From: Lichenostomus cassidix
Taxonomy: Eukaryota > Chordata > Aves > Passeriformes > Meliphagidae
Assembly: GCA_008360975.2 (NCBI GenBank)
Contig: CM039183.1
Location: 47,917,850-47,981,849 of the forward strand
Length of the DNA stretch: 64,000 bases
Reading direction: 5' to 3'
Shown: one piece after another, positions 53,352 to 64,000 of the stretch
Numbering within the stretch: position 1 is the stretch's first letter
Layout: every line of letters starts with the position of its first letter
Notes under the pieces: generated by a model
What the model was told of the DNA's origin: nothing
What the model saw: only the letters and a program-made list of their open reading frames with translations
The model's database searches: none
Made by a program: the position numbers and the translations under genes

Positions 53352-53365
53352 ACGACCTGAAGCCT
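53345..53365. repeat. Small perfect hairpin beside the duplication
   Basis: AGGCTTCA and TGAAGCCT flank the loop CGACC. The left arm is the end of the second duplicate copy, so the hairpin exists only for that copy. Confidence 0.8.
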
Positions 53366-53708
53366 CACTTGGACAAGTAAGAATAAAATTACTTTTTGGA
53401 AGTAGTCATCTTCCCTAGGCCAGGTTATTCATTGCTCTTTCTGGCCCATCTGAAACAAATATCACTGCAGAGATCTTGCCCCTCTAGTTACAGTAACAGT
53501 ACCTTTCAATAAAAATTAGATTTAAAATAGTTTTATCAACATTTCTAAGAGTTCATAAATAGAAACAGCCTTCAGTACATTTAGTAAAAAGACAATGAAC
53601 AAAACCAACAGCAAAATATCCCCCCTATTTCTGGGGCTTGTCATTACAGAAAAGTCTCTGGAAAGAACACCTGATTTTGAAGACATTCATTTCAGTCCAG
53701 TGGGAATG

Positions 53709-54578
53709 TCACCTTCTGCAACATGATATGCAGCAACACAGGATTGTTCTGAGGGGATGTTTTCTCCTGTATTCCAAAGCTTTCTTCACTTGGTCTTTAG
53801 CATCTCCTACATAGTCCTCAACATTTTGCATATTTATCTCAATAACATCAAAGGTGTCTGCCTGTTCCTCCACCAGCAGGGCCACCTGCAGAAAGAGCTC
53901 ATGAACTTCCTTAATGCGACCTTCCAACTTCACCAGCTCCTTATGTCGCGTCTCTATCTCATTCAAGGCTGAGCGAGCCATCTTAACATCCGACAGGAGA
54001 TTCTCAGAGAAGACATCCCATTTGCCTTGCTCAATCATCTCCTCAATCTGGTTGCCAGAAACATCTTTGCCCATGATCTCCAGCTGCCGCTGAATTCGAA
54101 GCTTGCAGTTCTCCCGCTGGTTCATCTCTGTTGCATTGTAATCAAACATTGCATCCTGAAATGTGTGCATGAGGTCAACGTAGTGGTTCTTCGCCACCCT
54201 GGCAATGACAGACATAGCTCCATATTTTGTTATTGCATCTTCACAGAAATCTCTCATGACCTGCAGTTTCCTGTGGATGCATTCTCCACGGGTCTTAATG
54301 TCTCTGGCAATACAATTAGTATCTCGTTTGATGCTACTCAGACGGCGCATGGAAGTGAGGAAGCGGGTGTTCTGCTTTCTGAGACGGTTGACATCTGCTT
54401 TTAGGTGGTCATTTTCTGTACGGATGTTCTGTATGTCCTTATGAAGAATTTCCAAGGCATAATCTGTCTCATAAAGGAGAATATCCTGGGGTGCATTTTC
54501 ATCATCATCATCACTATCAGAAAACTGTTGGTTGTGTAATCTGGCAAATTCACGCAGCTCACTTAGACGGTCTTTCAT
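53709..54578 (-). CDS. STX11: Syntaxin-11 (single coding exon, 289 aa)
   Basis: Syntaxin-11 is a Qa-SNARE of the late endosomal and granule pathway, needed in mammals for cytotoxic granule release by NK and T cells; it pairs with SNAP23-type and VAMP partners and is chaperoned by Munc18-2. The whole protein is in one exon, as in mammals, and 289 residues compares with about 287 in human. It starts [10 protein letters not shown], has an acidic run near residues 20-27, a three-helix Habc region (about 40-165) containing the conserved [17 protein letters not shown] block, then the [14 protein letters not shown] and [13 protein letters not shown] segments. The SNARE motif spans about 206-268 with the zero-layer Gln at about 239 ([10 protein letters not shown]). 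There is no membrane helix; instead five cysteines lie at 281-283 and 286-287, the expected lipid anchor. ATG choice follows the family N-terminus and a nearby splice acceptor. The reading frame is intact and identity is secure. Confidence 0.97.
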   Translation of the reverse strand: MKDRLSELREFARLHNQQFSDSDDDDENAPQDILLYETDYALEILHKDIQNIRTENDHLKADVNRLRKQNTRFLTSMRRLSSIKRDTNCIARDIKTRGECIHRKLQVMRDFCEDAITKYGAMSVIARVAKNHYVDLMHTFQDAMFDYNATEMNQRENCKLRIQRQLEIMGKDVSGNQIEEMIEQGKWDVFSENLLSDVKMARSALNEIETRHKELVKLEGRIKEVHELFLQVALLVEEQADTFDVIEINMQNVEDYVGDAKDQVKKALEYRRKHPLRTILCCCISCCRR

Positions 54579-54600
54579 CCTGCCTGTAAAACATGAACAG
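54579..54600 (-). other. STX11: Splice acceptor just upstream of the STX11 start codon
   Basis: On the minus strand TTCATGTTTTACAG precedes GCAGG and the ATG. The exon would begin at 54583, or at 54579 if the second AG is used, leaving only 2-5 bases of leader in this exon. The rest of the 5' UTR must be in one or more upstream exons, as in mammals. Those were not identified. Confidence 0.75.
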
Positions 54601-56468
54601 GAGCAATGAGCACCTAGAATACTGGTTCACGAAAGTTTAAAATTTGTAACTCATAACTACATCATGGTGATAACTAAATCATAGATAACAAATATAATGA
54701 CATCAAAGATAAACCAAAATATCAGATTTTAAATTTGTTCACAGTATTTTATACAGTGATGGATATCAGATCCAAAATTCTGCTACAACAGTCTTCTAGA
54801 AAGTACAAAGATTAGAAACTAAAAAACTGCAGGAAAGAAGACAACAAATCCTGAAGACAAATCAAAAAGAATAGTAGCACAATCCCAAACTCCCCCCAAA
54901 AATGACAGTCTTCTACTTGGATGGAAAAAACTCTCGATAGGAAGCCTTCAGCTATCAGCATCTGTAGACATGTTAATAACCGAACACCTCCCACTGCTGC
55001 TTACTAGAAAAATCTTCTTTAGCTCCTGATCTTTCATTAGATCAACTACCCAAAATGTCCCAGGTCTTCCCTCATTCTAAATTTGCTTTTCCTGGGAGAA
55101 TACTAAGAAGCCTCTCAGAAACAGAAATGGCATTTAACAATACAGTTAGGAAAGAAAATTTTCAAGAAATGGTGTGGAAAGTATCAAGATAGGGTAAAAA
55201 AAACCAAACATCCATCCAACCTTTCCTTTTCTTTTGTATGATGCAAACATCCTACTGAAGGAATAAAGTGATACTTGTTACAGATCAGGAGCCATTTTCT
55301 ATGTGTTTGCCTTAGACATGCTTAACTATAAATTTCATTAAAAAGCCACAGAATAAGCAATCTGTGCACAACAGTTTCATGGTAACAAAACATAAGTTTG
55401 TTTAAAGCATATTGCTTACTTGAAATCTAGACCTTCAGTCTGTGCAGAAGGTGAATTCTCAAAGCTTCAGTGAGAACCCTGCACCAACTGTTTCAGCAAG
55501 CAGAAAGATGCGAATTTTTCATCACAAGTGCTGTACATCCCATGACCTCATTTAAATCAGTAAGAAAGAGAATCAATTTAAGACAAAACACCAAGCAGGA
55601 TATCTCTAGATCCCTCTCTTTGAAGGACTGATTTTTGGTTTACCAGGAATTAAAGTATATTCACAGCATTAACAAATGTGTTTTCCACTGGGAGCAATGT
55701 GTTCCTTCATAGGATCATCAGTTATTCCCAGGTTAAGAATACAGTCACATGTGTACGTACCCAGTATAATAGGCCTAAATCTGACAAATTTATAATCTGT
55801 GGACTATATGAACTAAAGCTGCAAATTTATAATCTGTTTCATGGCACTGTTAGATGTGTTAAAGATATTAAGGAGGAGATGGGAAAGATTCCATCACTGC
55901 CATCAGACACAGCTTCTTGGGCTCATATATTTCATGGGGGGAGTATATACTGGTCTAGACAGCTGTCCTGATTAGGATCACATTTACAGTGAAGAAAAAA
56001 AGGTGCATTTCAACTTAAACAATTTTTTTACAAGCAATTAATATCCTGAGAGAAGAGCTTTCATTCAGGAATGCATACATGTGAGCTAATTGTTTGAATT
56101 TAAATAATAAACCTCATAAATTCAACTCAATCATATAGGGAAAGTGTTAGGAAATGAAAAGTTTCCCATCTCCTCCCTCAGCAATAATAATATCAAGACT
56201 TTCACCTTATGCCACAACATCAAGATTAAAAATCTCCATCTGAAAAGTAAAAACCAAAATGTGTGGTGCAGCTTGAAAGTCAGGTTTTCAGATTTACTTT
56301 GCTTTAAAACTGTATGGCCAAATTTGCCTAGAGGCACTGAGGCAGTGAGAATGTCTACCCTTCCTGTCTGGAAATAGTGGACCCCTTTATAGATAGGATG
56401 GAAGAAAGGGGGCGTTCAGCAGCTTATTCTCTTGCTGTTTAGCATCTATATTTGGAAAGAGCAAACAA

Positions 56469-56484
56469 TGTTTTTTTTTTTTTT
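56469..56484 (+). repeat. Poly(T) run
   Basis: A T homopolymer of about 15 bases just before the CR1 fragment. Confidence 0.8.
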
Positions 56485-56539
56485 ACTTTAAAATGGCCAT
56501 GCACAGCAGAAAGGTGCCATTCGTGTAAACTAAGTCATA

Positions 56540-57053
56540 CATGTGCAGGACTACACTGAACACATTCTGGGCTCCTCAGTACATAAAAGACAAGGATCTA
56601 CCAGAGAGGCTCCAGCAGAGGGGCACAAAGATAATTACAGGTGTGGAGAAGCTCTCTTATGAGGAGGGACTGTGGGAGCTGGGCCTGTTTAGTCTGGAGA
56701 AGGGAAGGCTGAGAAGGATCTCATCAATACATACAAATATCTCAAAGCTGGGTGCCAAGAGGATGGTGCCAGACTCTTTTCAGTGGTGCCCAGTGACAGG
56801 ACAAGGAGCAGTGTCCACGAGTTAAAACACAAGAAGTTCCACCTCAACATGAGGAAGAACTTCTCTACATTGAGGGTGGCAAAGCACTGAAGAGGCTGTG
56901 CAGGGAGGTTATGGAATCTTTCTCTGGAGACATTTAAAACCCACCTAGATTCATGCCTGTGTCACCTGCTCTAGGTGACCCTGCCTTGGCAGGGGAGTTG
57001 GACTGGATGATGTCCGAGGTCCCTTCCAACCCTAACTATTCTGTAATTCTGTG
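56540..57053 (+). mobile_element. CR1 LINE, about 510 bp of the 3' end
   Basis: The best-preserved CR1 copy in the window. It follows the family order: TTCTGGGCTCCTCAGTACA, GAGCTGGGCCTGTTTAG, GTGGTGCCCAGTGACAGG, the block near 56940 ending a degraded reverse-transcriptase frame, and the terminal GGTCCCTTCCAACCCTAACT and ATTCTGTAATTCTGTG. It covers the end of ORF2 and the 3' tail; frameshifts and stops make it inactive. It is 5' truncated like most CR1 copies. Confidence 0.9.
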
Positions 57054-59104
57054 AACTTCATGCTTACCATTCCTTAAATTTAAGAAAAATTAAATTTCAT
57101 CAGCCTTCCACAGATAGCAGACTAACAACTGATTCAACAATTATTTCATTTTGTTTTCTGTGCTTGACAAAACACAAAGAGAAAACCACACTGAGTAAGA
57201 GTTCCTGTGCAATAAACTCATAATTTTGTAAGAGCAAATCTACCCTTCCTTCCCCAGGAAGAAATGAGAAGCAAATACATAGTAATTCACAACATGAAAA
57301 TACTAATGCTGTAGTAAATTGTGTATACTAATTCTGCAGCATCTCTAAAAATATTGTGGTTTTTTTTTTTCTTTTAATACAACAAGAAAGGTTAAGAAGT
57401 CAAACATTAAAAGAAGAGTAAGGAGCTGTCAAGTGTGACCTTAGGTTGCACCATGATGTTGCCTGCACACAGGAAGATCATGCAATTAAATACTGGCCTA
57501 TGTACTATCACTTCCACCAAGTCTCTGCCTACAGTCTGCACATGCTGAATAAAAGTTGTACAACATAAAATTTAATATTCATCTTTCAGTTCATGCTATC
57601 TTATTTACTATGTTGCTACTGTTTATTTCCTCGGGTATTTCCTCCGTAAAATCTTTGGAAAGTTCTATGAACTCCTACCAGTGTTTTGGGGGAGGCAGAT
57701 CTAACAGCCTCACAGTCAGGTTTCAGTCCAGAGTCATTAAGGACAACACTATCACTCCTGATGAGTTATGAAGCCCACTTGTGACACTTCAAGCACAATT
57801 CTTTGTACCTGGAATGTTCAGAAGTCAGCTCCTTCTGGCTTCAGTCACTGCTGTAAGCCTTGAGCACTTCGCTGAGTAAAATCGTGAAGGAACAAGCTGG
57901 ACATCAGTGAATGAACACATGGATCAAGGCCACTAGTGAAGAGCTCCTCTCCAGTGACATGGACAGCATCACACACGATCTCTGTGATCCAGCAGATCCA
58001 GTAGAGTCTAGTTGTAAGTGGAACAGAGGGATCAAGTTACAGTTGCATTGACAATCTTCACCCTGGGTACTCCCAGCTTCCCAGAACTTAGTTCTAAAAG
58101 CCTACATTATTTGTACCTACATAGCAAAACTTACATTCAAGGTGGTCAACATTAGTATCTTTTAACTCAGCATTGAGGACCTGTACCTGGTCTGGGATAT
58201 GGCTCCACAGCTTAAGTGTTCGCATTTTTGTGCTAACAAATGGATGCCATCTCTTTAAGCCTGACTTCAGAGTCCTGCAAAATCACAGACTTTTTGGCAC
58301 TTTCTTTCATTCTCCTCAAGTCCTGTCTTTTACATTCAGTTTCTAAAGTGTACCACCTAGCCTGCTTCCCACTTCATCTTCACATTTTCAAGATGCTCTT
58401 CTTTATCTACACACAGTACCTGGACAAGATGGAAGGACGGGAAGTGAGTTACTTTATGCCCATATTTTAGCATTGTATTAGGCCACAAACACCACAAATT
58501 ATAGAGGACACATGTTTGGCTTTATGCTGAACATGCTCAAGTACTCCATAGGTTAGCATTTGCAATATTTGGCTGAAGAGATTTGTGAGGTTCAAGAAAA
58601 TGTTTCTATTTCGGCTTTCTTGAGCACCTTTTGCTCAAGAAACACAGTAAATTTATTTGGGGTATTTGGAAATGGTTGCTTTGAGAAACTCGTGATTTGG
58701 CAGAATGTCAGGATTTTTTACATAAAGAAAAACAGTAAGCTGGAATGTAACATCATCACAGAGGTATTTTCCAATATTAAACTCTCATTTCAGACAAAGG
58801 GGAACCAGATCTTCCCAAGAGAGGACAATAACTTCCAAGCATTCCTTGGATGGTGTCAGGGACAGAACTTACACTAAAGAGCTGCAACAAATAAGCAGGG
58901 AGAGCAACAGGGAACAGCAATTTGAAACATTTCAACTTAACAAATCAATGTTTAGAAAAGCTGACCTCCTTTATCAGATGCTGCTGTTGCTCAGCGAAGT
59001 TTGCATCTACATATATGTTGATAGTATTGTTTGTAATTAGCACAACATATTAACACCTAGTACATTACTGGTTGTTAGGGATAGCCTCAGATCTCAGTCT
59101 GTAA

Positions 59105-59800
59105 AATGAGTGTCAGTCTCTCCCTTCATACAGTGCCTGGTGCACCAGTAGAAGTTGGGCTCCCTGACCAGTAAGCAGCTCTGCAGGACCTTGGTGTACT
59201 GGTGGGCAAGTACTGGAACCTGTGCCATGCATCCAGGCTGGAGCAGCAAAAGTGAGGAAGGAAAGGACCCCTCCTATCTGACACTTGAGAGACCACATCC
59301 TGGGGTGTTGCTCATCATAGACACACTGGGGTGAGCCCAGGGGAGGTCACAGAGATGGTCAGAGGTGCTGGAGCACCTGACATATGAAGAGAGGCTGAGA
59401 GAGCTGGGAATGTTCAGCCTGAGAAACAGGAAGCTCAAGGGAGATCTTGTCGCCATCACTAACTGCTTAATGCAAGACTAGTCCCTTCATGGAAATGTAG
59501 AGCAGCAGCACAGGAGGCAACAGACCTAAATGGAAACAAAGGAAGAGCCAGACAGATAGGAAATGGGGGGGAAAGGCAGGGGGAAGGGGGGTGGGAAGTG
59601 GTGAAGGAAATTAAAAAACCGCAAACATTTAGAAACAATGGAAAAGGTGCCCAGAAAAGTTTGGGAATCTGCATCCTTGAAGATATTTAAAACACTACTT
59701 GTCATGGCCATCAGCAACCTAAACTGCCTGTGTGTGTTTTGAGTGGACCTGGATCAGACAATGTCCAAAGGTCCAGTCTAAATTGCTCTGGTACTCAGCC
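59105..59800 (+). mobile_element. CR1 LINE, old diverged 3' portion
   Basis: Recognisable pieces in CR1 order are CTCTGCAGGACCTTGG, GAAGAGAGGCTGAGAGAGCT, TTCAGCCTGAG, GAAGATATTTAAAACAC and GTGGACCTGGATCAGACAAT. Between 59480 and 59650 the match is poor and includes a G-rich tract. The boundaries are approximate. Confidence 0.7.
59565..59595 (+). repeat. G-rich tract fitting the G-quadruplex pattern
   Basis: Four runs of three or more G occur within 31 bases (7, 5, 6 and 3 G) with loops of 7, 2 and 1 bases. It lies inside the diverged CR1 copy. Confidence 0.7.
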
Positions 59801-60614
59801 TTAGATAAAAAGTTTGCTAATTTGAACATGAACATTAAATATATTCAACTACTTGTGCAAATTTATGTAAGAAACATCTAACACATTAGAATATCAAGAC
59901 AGCAATTATGCTGGAGTAACAACTACAAGTGTATAAATGCCTTAATTCTAAGAGTGGGGGTTTTAATAGATTAGCTGTCAGTTTTGTTTTATTTTAAAAT
60001 ACTGTGTATATTTAAACTGGAACATGTACTTCCACATTTGTATTTTTGGGCTAGGTAAATCTGTCCTTGTAAAAATGAAGTTCCTTCTGCAGTCCATCAT
60101 GATGTGTACACCCAAACACACACACAGGAAACACAGGCCAGGTGATGACAGCAGAGGTTACAACTTTGAAGCCAGATACCCAGCAAGTAGAGTCAGCTGA
60201 GGGCATGATCAGTACTCATCTCTTCATCTAACTGTGCTACTTATTGGTATTAATCATCACAGTGATTAGCTTTCCCATGATACATGAGAAAGACACAAAT
60301 TTCAACAATTCCTGTTGCGGTAAGTGCAGCCCCAAACAACTGTGTATGACATCAGATTTTCAGGTAAGAAAGAAAATCCACTCTGAAAATCAAAAATTAT
60401 GCATATGGATAAAAGCTTTCTGTTAGCCCCATATACATACAAAAGGGAGCCCTACAAAGCATATTTCCATTGCCATGGTAACATTCTACAGCCTATTATC
60501 TGTGTAGAAATAGTTCATGGATAAAAAGTTGTTTCTGGAGAAACAAAAAGTTGCACACCTCTGTTTATTTCAGCTTTAACATTTGTTATATCCACACTCG
60601 ATCCCCATATGGGC

Positions 60615-60687
60615 CATTCAGTTAAGAGCTGGGCTCAGTGATCCTTGTAGGTCCCTTCCAACTCAGAATATTCTGTGAATCTGTGAA
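60615..60687 (+). mobile_element. CR1 LINE 3'-terminal fragment
   Basis: CTCAGTGATCCTTGTAGGTC, CCTTCCAACTCAG and ATTCTGTGAATCTGTG match the end of avian CR1, including its terminal 8-base repeats. Confidence 0.85.
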
Positions 60688-63600
60688 CATGGAGTATGGG
60701 GACAAATGGTGAAATAATGAAGCACAGCATCCATATTTCATGGCCAGCAGCTGGGAAGGAAGGCAGTGTACATTCTTTCTTCTTTCAGCATTCATAAATG
60801 GCAGCTGCTATTTTAATACCAGCTTGTGGGTTACCAGAAGTCTAGTCAGTAATCTTTTCAGCCTTGAGTAGGGCCTTACAAGATGAAGCTTTTATTTCAG
60901 TTGTTTGAGGAACAAGATATTTCAAAATAAGCCAGTTAAAAATAATTTCTGTCAGTAGTTCTTTTCTCCCTTGGAAGGTAAAAGTCCTAATATGAACGCA
61001 CTGGCTCATCCTGGCTCTGAATGGCATGTGATTTTGATCGCATGACACGCAATAGATGTGACCCAAAAAACAAGTGGTGAACAATTGGGAAATAACCTGC
61101 TGCTAGGCAAAATTACTTCATAGCTAAGTGTGTGTCAGCACATTTCAGTGACTTCCCATATGGCTTTTAGAGGATGTAGTATTGATGGAAATCTACTCAG
61201 ATGGACTTGCTGAATTGAACACACTCCATTCCAAGGCAAATAACATGCTGCTGTTGCACTAAGATGCAAGTTGTGCATAGGTAAAAAAAGTGTTAAATGT
61301 AGCTGAAGCCTTTGTTTAAAAGTTGGAACCTAAGATTTAATAATAATTCTCTAGTAACTATCTGATCTGGAAGCAATTGTCTTAGACCAGATTTAATATT
61401 TTTGCTCAGTATCTGTTAGTCCAATAATAGATTTGACAACAATAATTAACTTGGAAAACAGACTTTTTGGTTTTTTTTTACAATAGATTTTCCTGTAATT
61501 GGCTTATAGCAGAGTGCTAGTCATCTCTTCAGTCCAAATTCCCTGTCTTCACAACCATGCCAATCACAGGTGGCACAGAAGGCTTGAATTTTTCACATCA
61601 CTCATTTTCTGTTTCTCTCTTCTCCTCCTCCTCCATAAGAGCCTGAAGAAACACCAAAAATCATAATCTAATGATTAGGGCAGTTTGCCTTCTCAAGTGC
61701 TTTTAAGATCACATCTGTGCACTAACTCCAATATTAACAACTATGACAGAGATCAGCAGTTCAAAATCTTTTTGTGGCCTCACTGAAATGGAGTTATCCT
61801 ATCTGGAATTTATTGGATTTCGTAATGTTTAAAAATAGACAAAATGTATTCAGGAATTAAAGTCCATCAGTTAACACTGAATGCCAGCTATAAATCTACA
61901 GAAATCCATTAAGAAATCACAAGTGTATTTGAAGACTACACTAGTCAGCTCATACACTCATCAAAGCTTGGGTACAGCAGAACACCACCTTTGTACTTTC
62001 CATCACCCTAGTGACAAATATCTGCAGTTGCAAATGTCTCAGGGTATTATTTTTTTCCAAAAGCTTACATGAAGTATCAACTTCTCTGTTTGTGCCAGGA
62101 CAAGTTATTTATTACAAACTGATATATTCAGAGAAGTAGGAATGACTCCATTCTTTGCAGGCTACCTCTGCGGTTGGCAGACTCTCCAAGTCTCCTGTGG
62201 TTCCTTTCCTACCATAAAGGCTAGGAAAACCTAGGTGGGAAAAATTAAAATTCATATTTTTGCTTCTAACTCAAAGAAAAGAGGTGATAATTGCTAGAAT
62301 ACTGATAGCTTTGCAGATTCTTCTTTGACTTATCTCAGTTTCTTTACCAGTATTCAATTTCTTTACCAGAAAGGAACTCTCAGTTTTTGGATGCCAGCAA
62401 TAATTATAAATTCAAGGATCTAGGGTGCATCTCATACTTCTCGGATGTATTGAATAAGGTTAACCATCCTGGTCTTTTCCATAGACTGGTTGTCAGGTTT
62501 CCCAGACATTAGTGTCAAAACTAGGAGAAGCTGCTGGTGTGCATTAAATGCACTACAAAATGCATTGCATTTTTCACATATTTATGGTAAGACTGCCAAA
62601 AAAAATCTGAGGTTTTTAACTTATTACTCAGTATCCATGAGAGTAAACATTATTCCTGCATTGGAGAGGTCAGCTTGTTTTACATAGGTTGACTGCTACT
62701 ATTTACTAGGTTGTCTAAATTTTCACTGGAGAGCTATGGATCATCACTGACAAATTTTCAATACTGGATAGATAAAATGGATTCTGGCTATCTCCTCCTG
62801 ACATTTTTCTCACAAGTCACATAAAGACAGAACCACATGGTTAAGACAGAGCCACACCACTAACATAAACAGTGAGGTAGCCATCCATGCATTTCTTAGC
62901 AATTACTTCAGCTCGGCATCATTACAAGTCACTGTGCAAGGCAATTAGCCAACACACTCAAGAGGCAGTGCTGGCGCTACGGCACCATGAGTATAGACAT
63001 TATCTAATTAATCAGCTCTGCTTCCCTGAAACACACTGGCTCAGCAAAATAGCTGTGTACATACCACATTTATATAACTACTGTTGCTACCACACAGTGG
63101 TATTTGTAAGTGACTAAGACATTATGTTGGCATGCAGATAGAAATATGAGGTTGCATGTGATCATCCGTCAGAAGCAACATGTTCTACTGACATTTTTAA
63201 ATTAGCACAATTGCATTATTTTTTAAAAAGCACATATACTTAAGGCTTGTGATAAATTGTTACAATCTGAGACCAAGTACTCTTTACTTTAAAAAAATCC
63301 CTTTAAGATTAAATACAGTGTTTTTTCTTGGTATTTGTTCATTTGGACCAGTACACATGAAGCTGTTTGGGATCCTACTGCAAAATCTAAACAACTGTAT
63401 GTACCTGCACCAAAATAGTTCCAGCCAAGAAATAACCCCTGCAGCCACGTGAGCATACCCACAGCCTCAGCCCCAGGATGTGTCAGGCTTTATGGGAGTT
63501 ATGCTACATAGCAGCCCATGGATGTTTACAGGCTCATTGAAAGCATCAGTGAAGTTGAGACAAGATGTAGATGTAATTAGGCACACACCTGATTCGGCAT

Positions 63601-64000
63601 GTCAAAAGCTCAAGCAAGCTTCATTCTTGATTACAAAAATAAGTGAGCTGTCACTACCACAAACACAACACAGAGAAAAGGCATAGCAGAAGAAGCGGGA
63701 GCATACTGTAATTCCTTGAGTTTGTGAACATGAGCTTGTTGAGAATAACCCTGGTGATTAATGTGTTAACTGTCATAGCAGATAAATCAAAATCTGCACA
63801 CATGATAACCCTTTGGAAGTCAAAATATGTGACCTCATTCTCTCTCTGATGAAACTACATAAATTATGGCCTAGATGTAAGTGCCAAACACTGTGTGATA
63901 GCTCTTACTGATTGTGTGGTGTCTTGATAGCTCATCTAGCCTATCAAGGTAGAGGTACAAACCAAATTGCTTTGCTCCCATCATGCAGAGCCTCCACAAG

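Larger units (their letters stand above)
48801..53708. other. Flank between the tRNA CpG island and STX11, including the probable STX11 3' UTR
   Basis: No gene is recognisable. The part nearest 53708 should be the STX11 3' UTR; its end is not defined. It holds a poly(A) run at 50341-50365, a 38-bp-period duplication at 53287-53351 and a small hairpin at 53345-53365. The remaining open frames of 60-88 codons look like chance. Confidence 0.6.
54601..64000 (-). other. STX11: Probable STX11 intron 1 and upstream sequence
   Basis: About 9.4 kb with no recognisable exon or CpG island. In human the intron before the coding exon is tens of kilobases, so the STX11 promoter is probably beyond the right edge. 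It holds three CR1 fragments (56540-57053, 59105-59800 and 60615-60687), short T runs and a G-rich tract. The open frames seen (up to 106 codons) are unsupported. Confidence 0.6.

Noticed and set aside
54027..54404. Plus-strand 125-codon frame opposite STX11
   Set aside because: It is a shadow of the STX11 coding sequence on the other strand.
58560..58877. 105-codon plus-strand frame upstream of STX11
   Set aside because: No homology recognised, irregular composition and no splice or promoter context.
1..64000. CRISPR arrays, bacterial-type operons, toxin systems or a novel gene cluster
   Set aside because: The window is vertebrate nuclear DNA with spliced genes and LINEs. No regularly spaced repeats or compact gene cluster are present.

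Overview
This is a window of vertebrate nuclear DNA, most likely from a bird. It is mostly non-coding, with two CpG islands, spliced genes, and scattered 3' ends of CR1-type LINEs (the dominant LINE of birds, also found in other reptiles). A 617-bp solo LTR with an exact 6-bp target duplication fits an avian class II (ERVK-like) element. A songbird is a guess; I cannot name the species.

Three genes can be recognised, all on the minus strand. They appear in the order STX11 (54578-53709), tRNA-Leu(TAA) (48275-48193) and the 5' end of UTRN (CpG island about 24065-22430, first coding exon 22503-22425). This matches, as I remember it, the human 6q24 order STX11 - tRNA-Leu-TAA - UTRN, so the block looks like conserved synteny.

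Layout from low to high coordinates. 1-22424 is the large UTRN intron after the first coding exon; it holds two CR1 fragments, simple repeats and the solo LTR, which lies in the same orientation as UTRN. 22425-22580 is the UTRN exon carrying the start codon, with a short upstream ORF in its leader. 22581-24065 is the rest of the CpG island, with a candidate non-coding first exon and the utrophin-A-type promoter. About 24.07-47.69 kb is intergenic and mostly unannotatable. 47.70-47.90 kb is a purine-pyrimidine alternating tract that runs straight into the second CpG island (47.93-48.80 kb), which contains the tRNA gene. 48.8-53.7 kb is the STX11 3' flank and probable 3' UTR. 54.58-64 kb is STX11 upstream or intron sequence with three CR1 fragments.

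The two protein genes are not functionally linked as far as is known: STX11 is a SNARE for lymphocyte granule release, and UTRN is the cytoskeletal relative of dystrophin. No operon, CRISPR array or self-contained novel system is visible. The most checkable observations are the UTRN start exon with its upstream ORF, the sense-oriented solo LTR, a 17-bp perfect hairpin at 28.2 kb, and a duplication plus hairpin just downstream of STX11.
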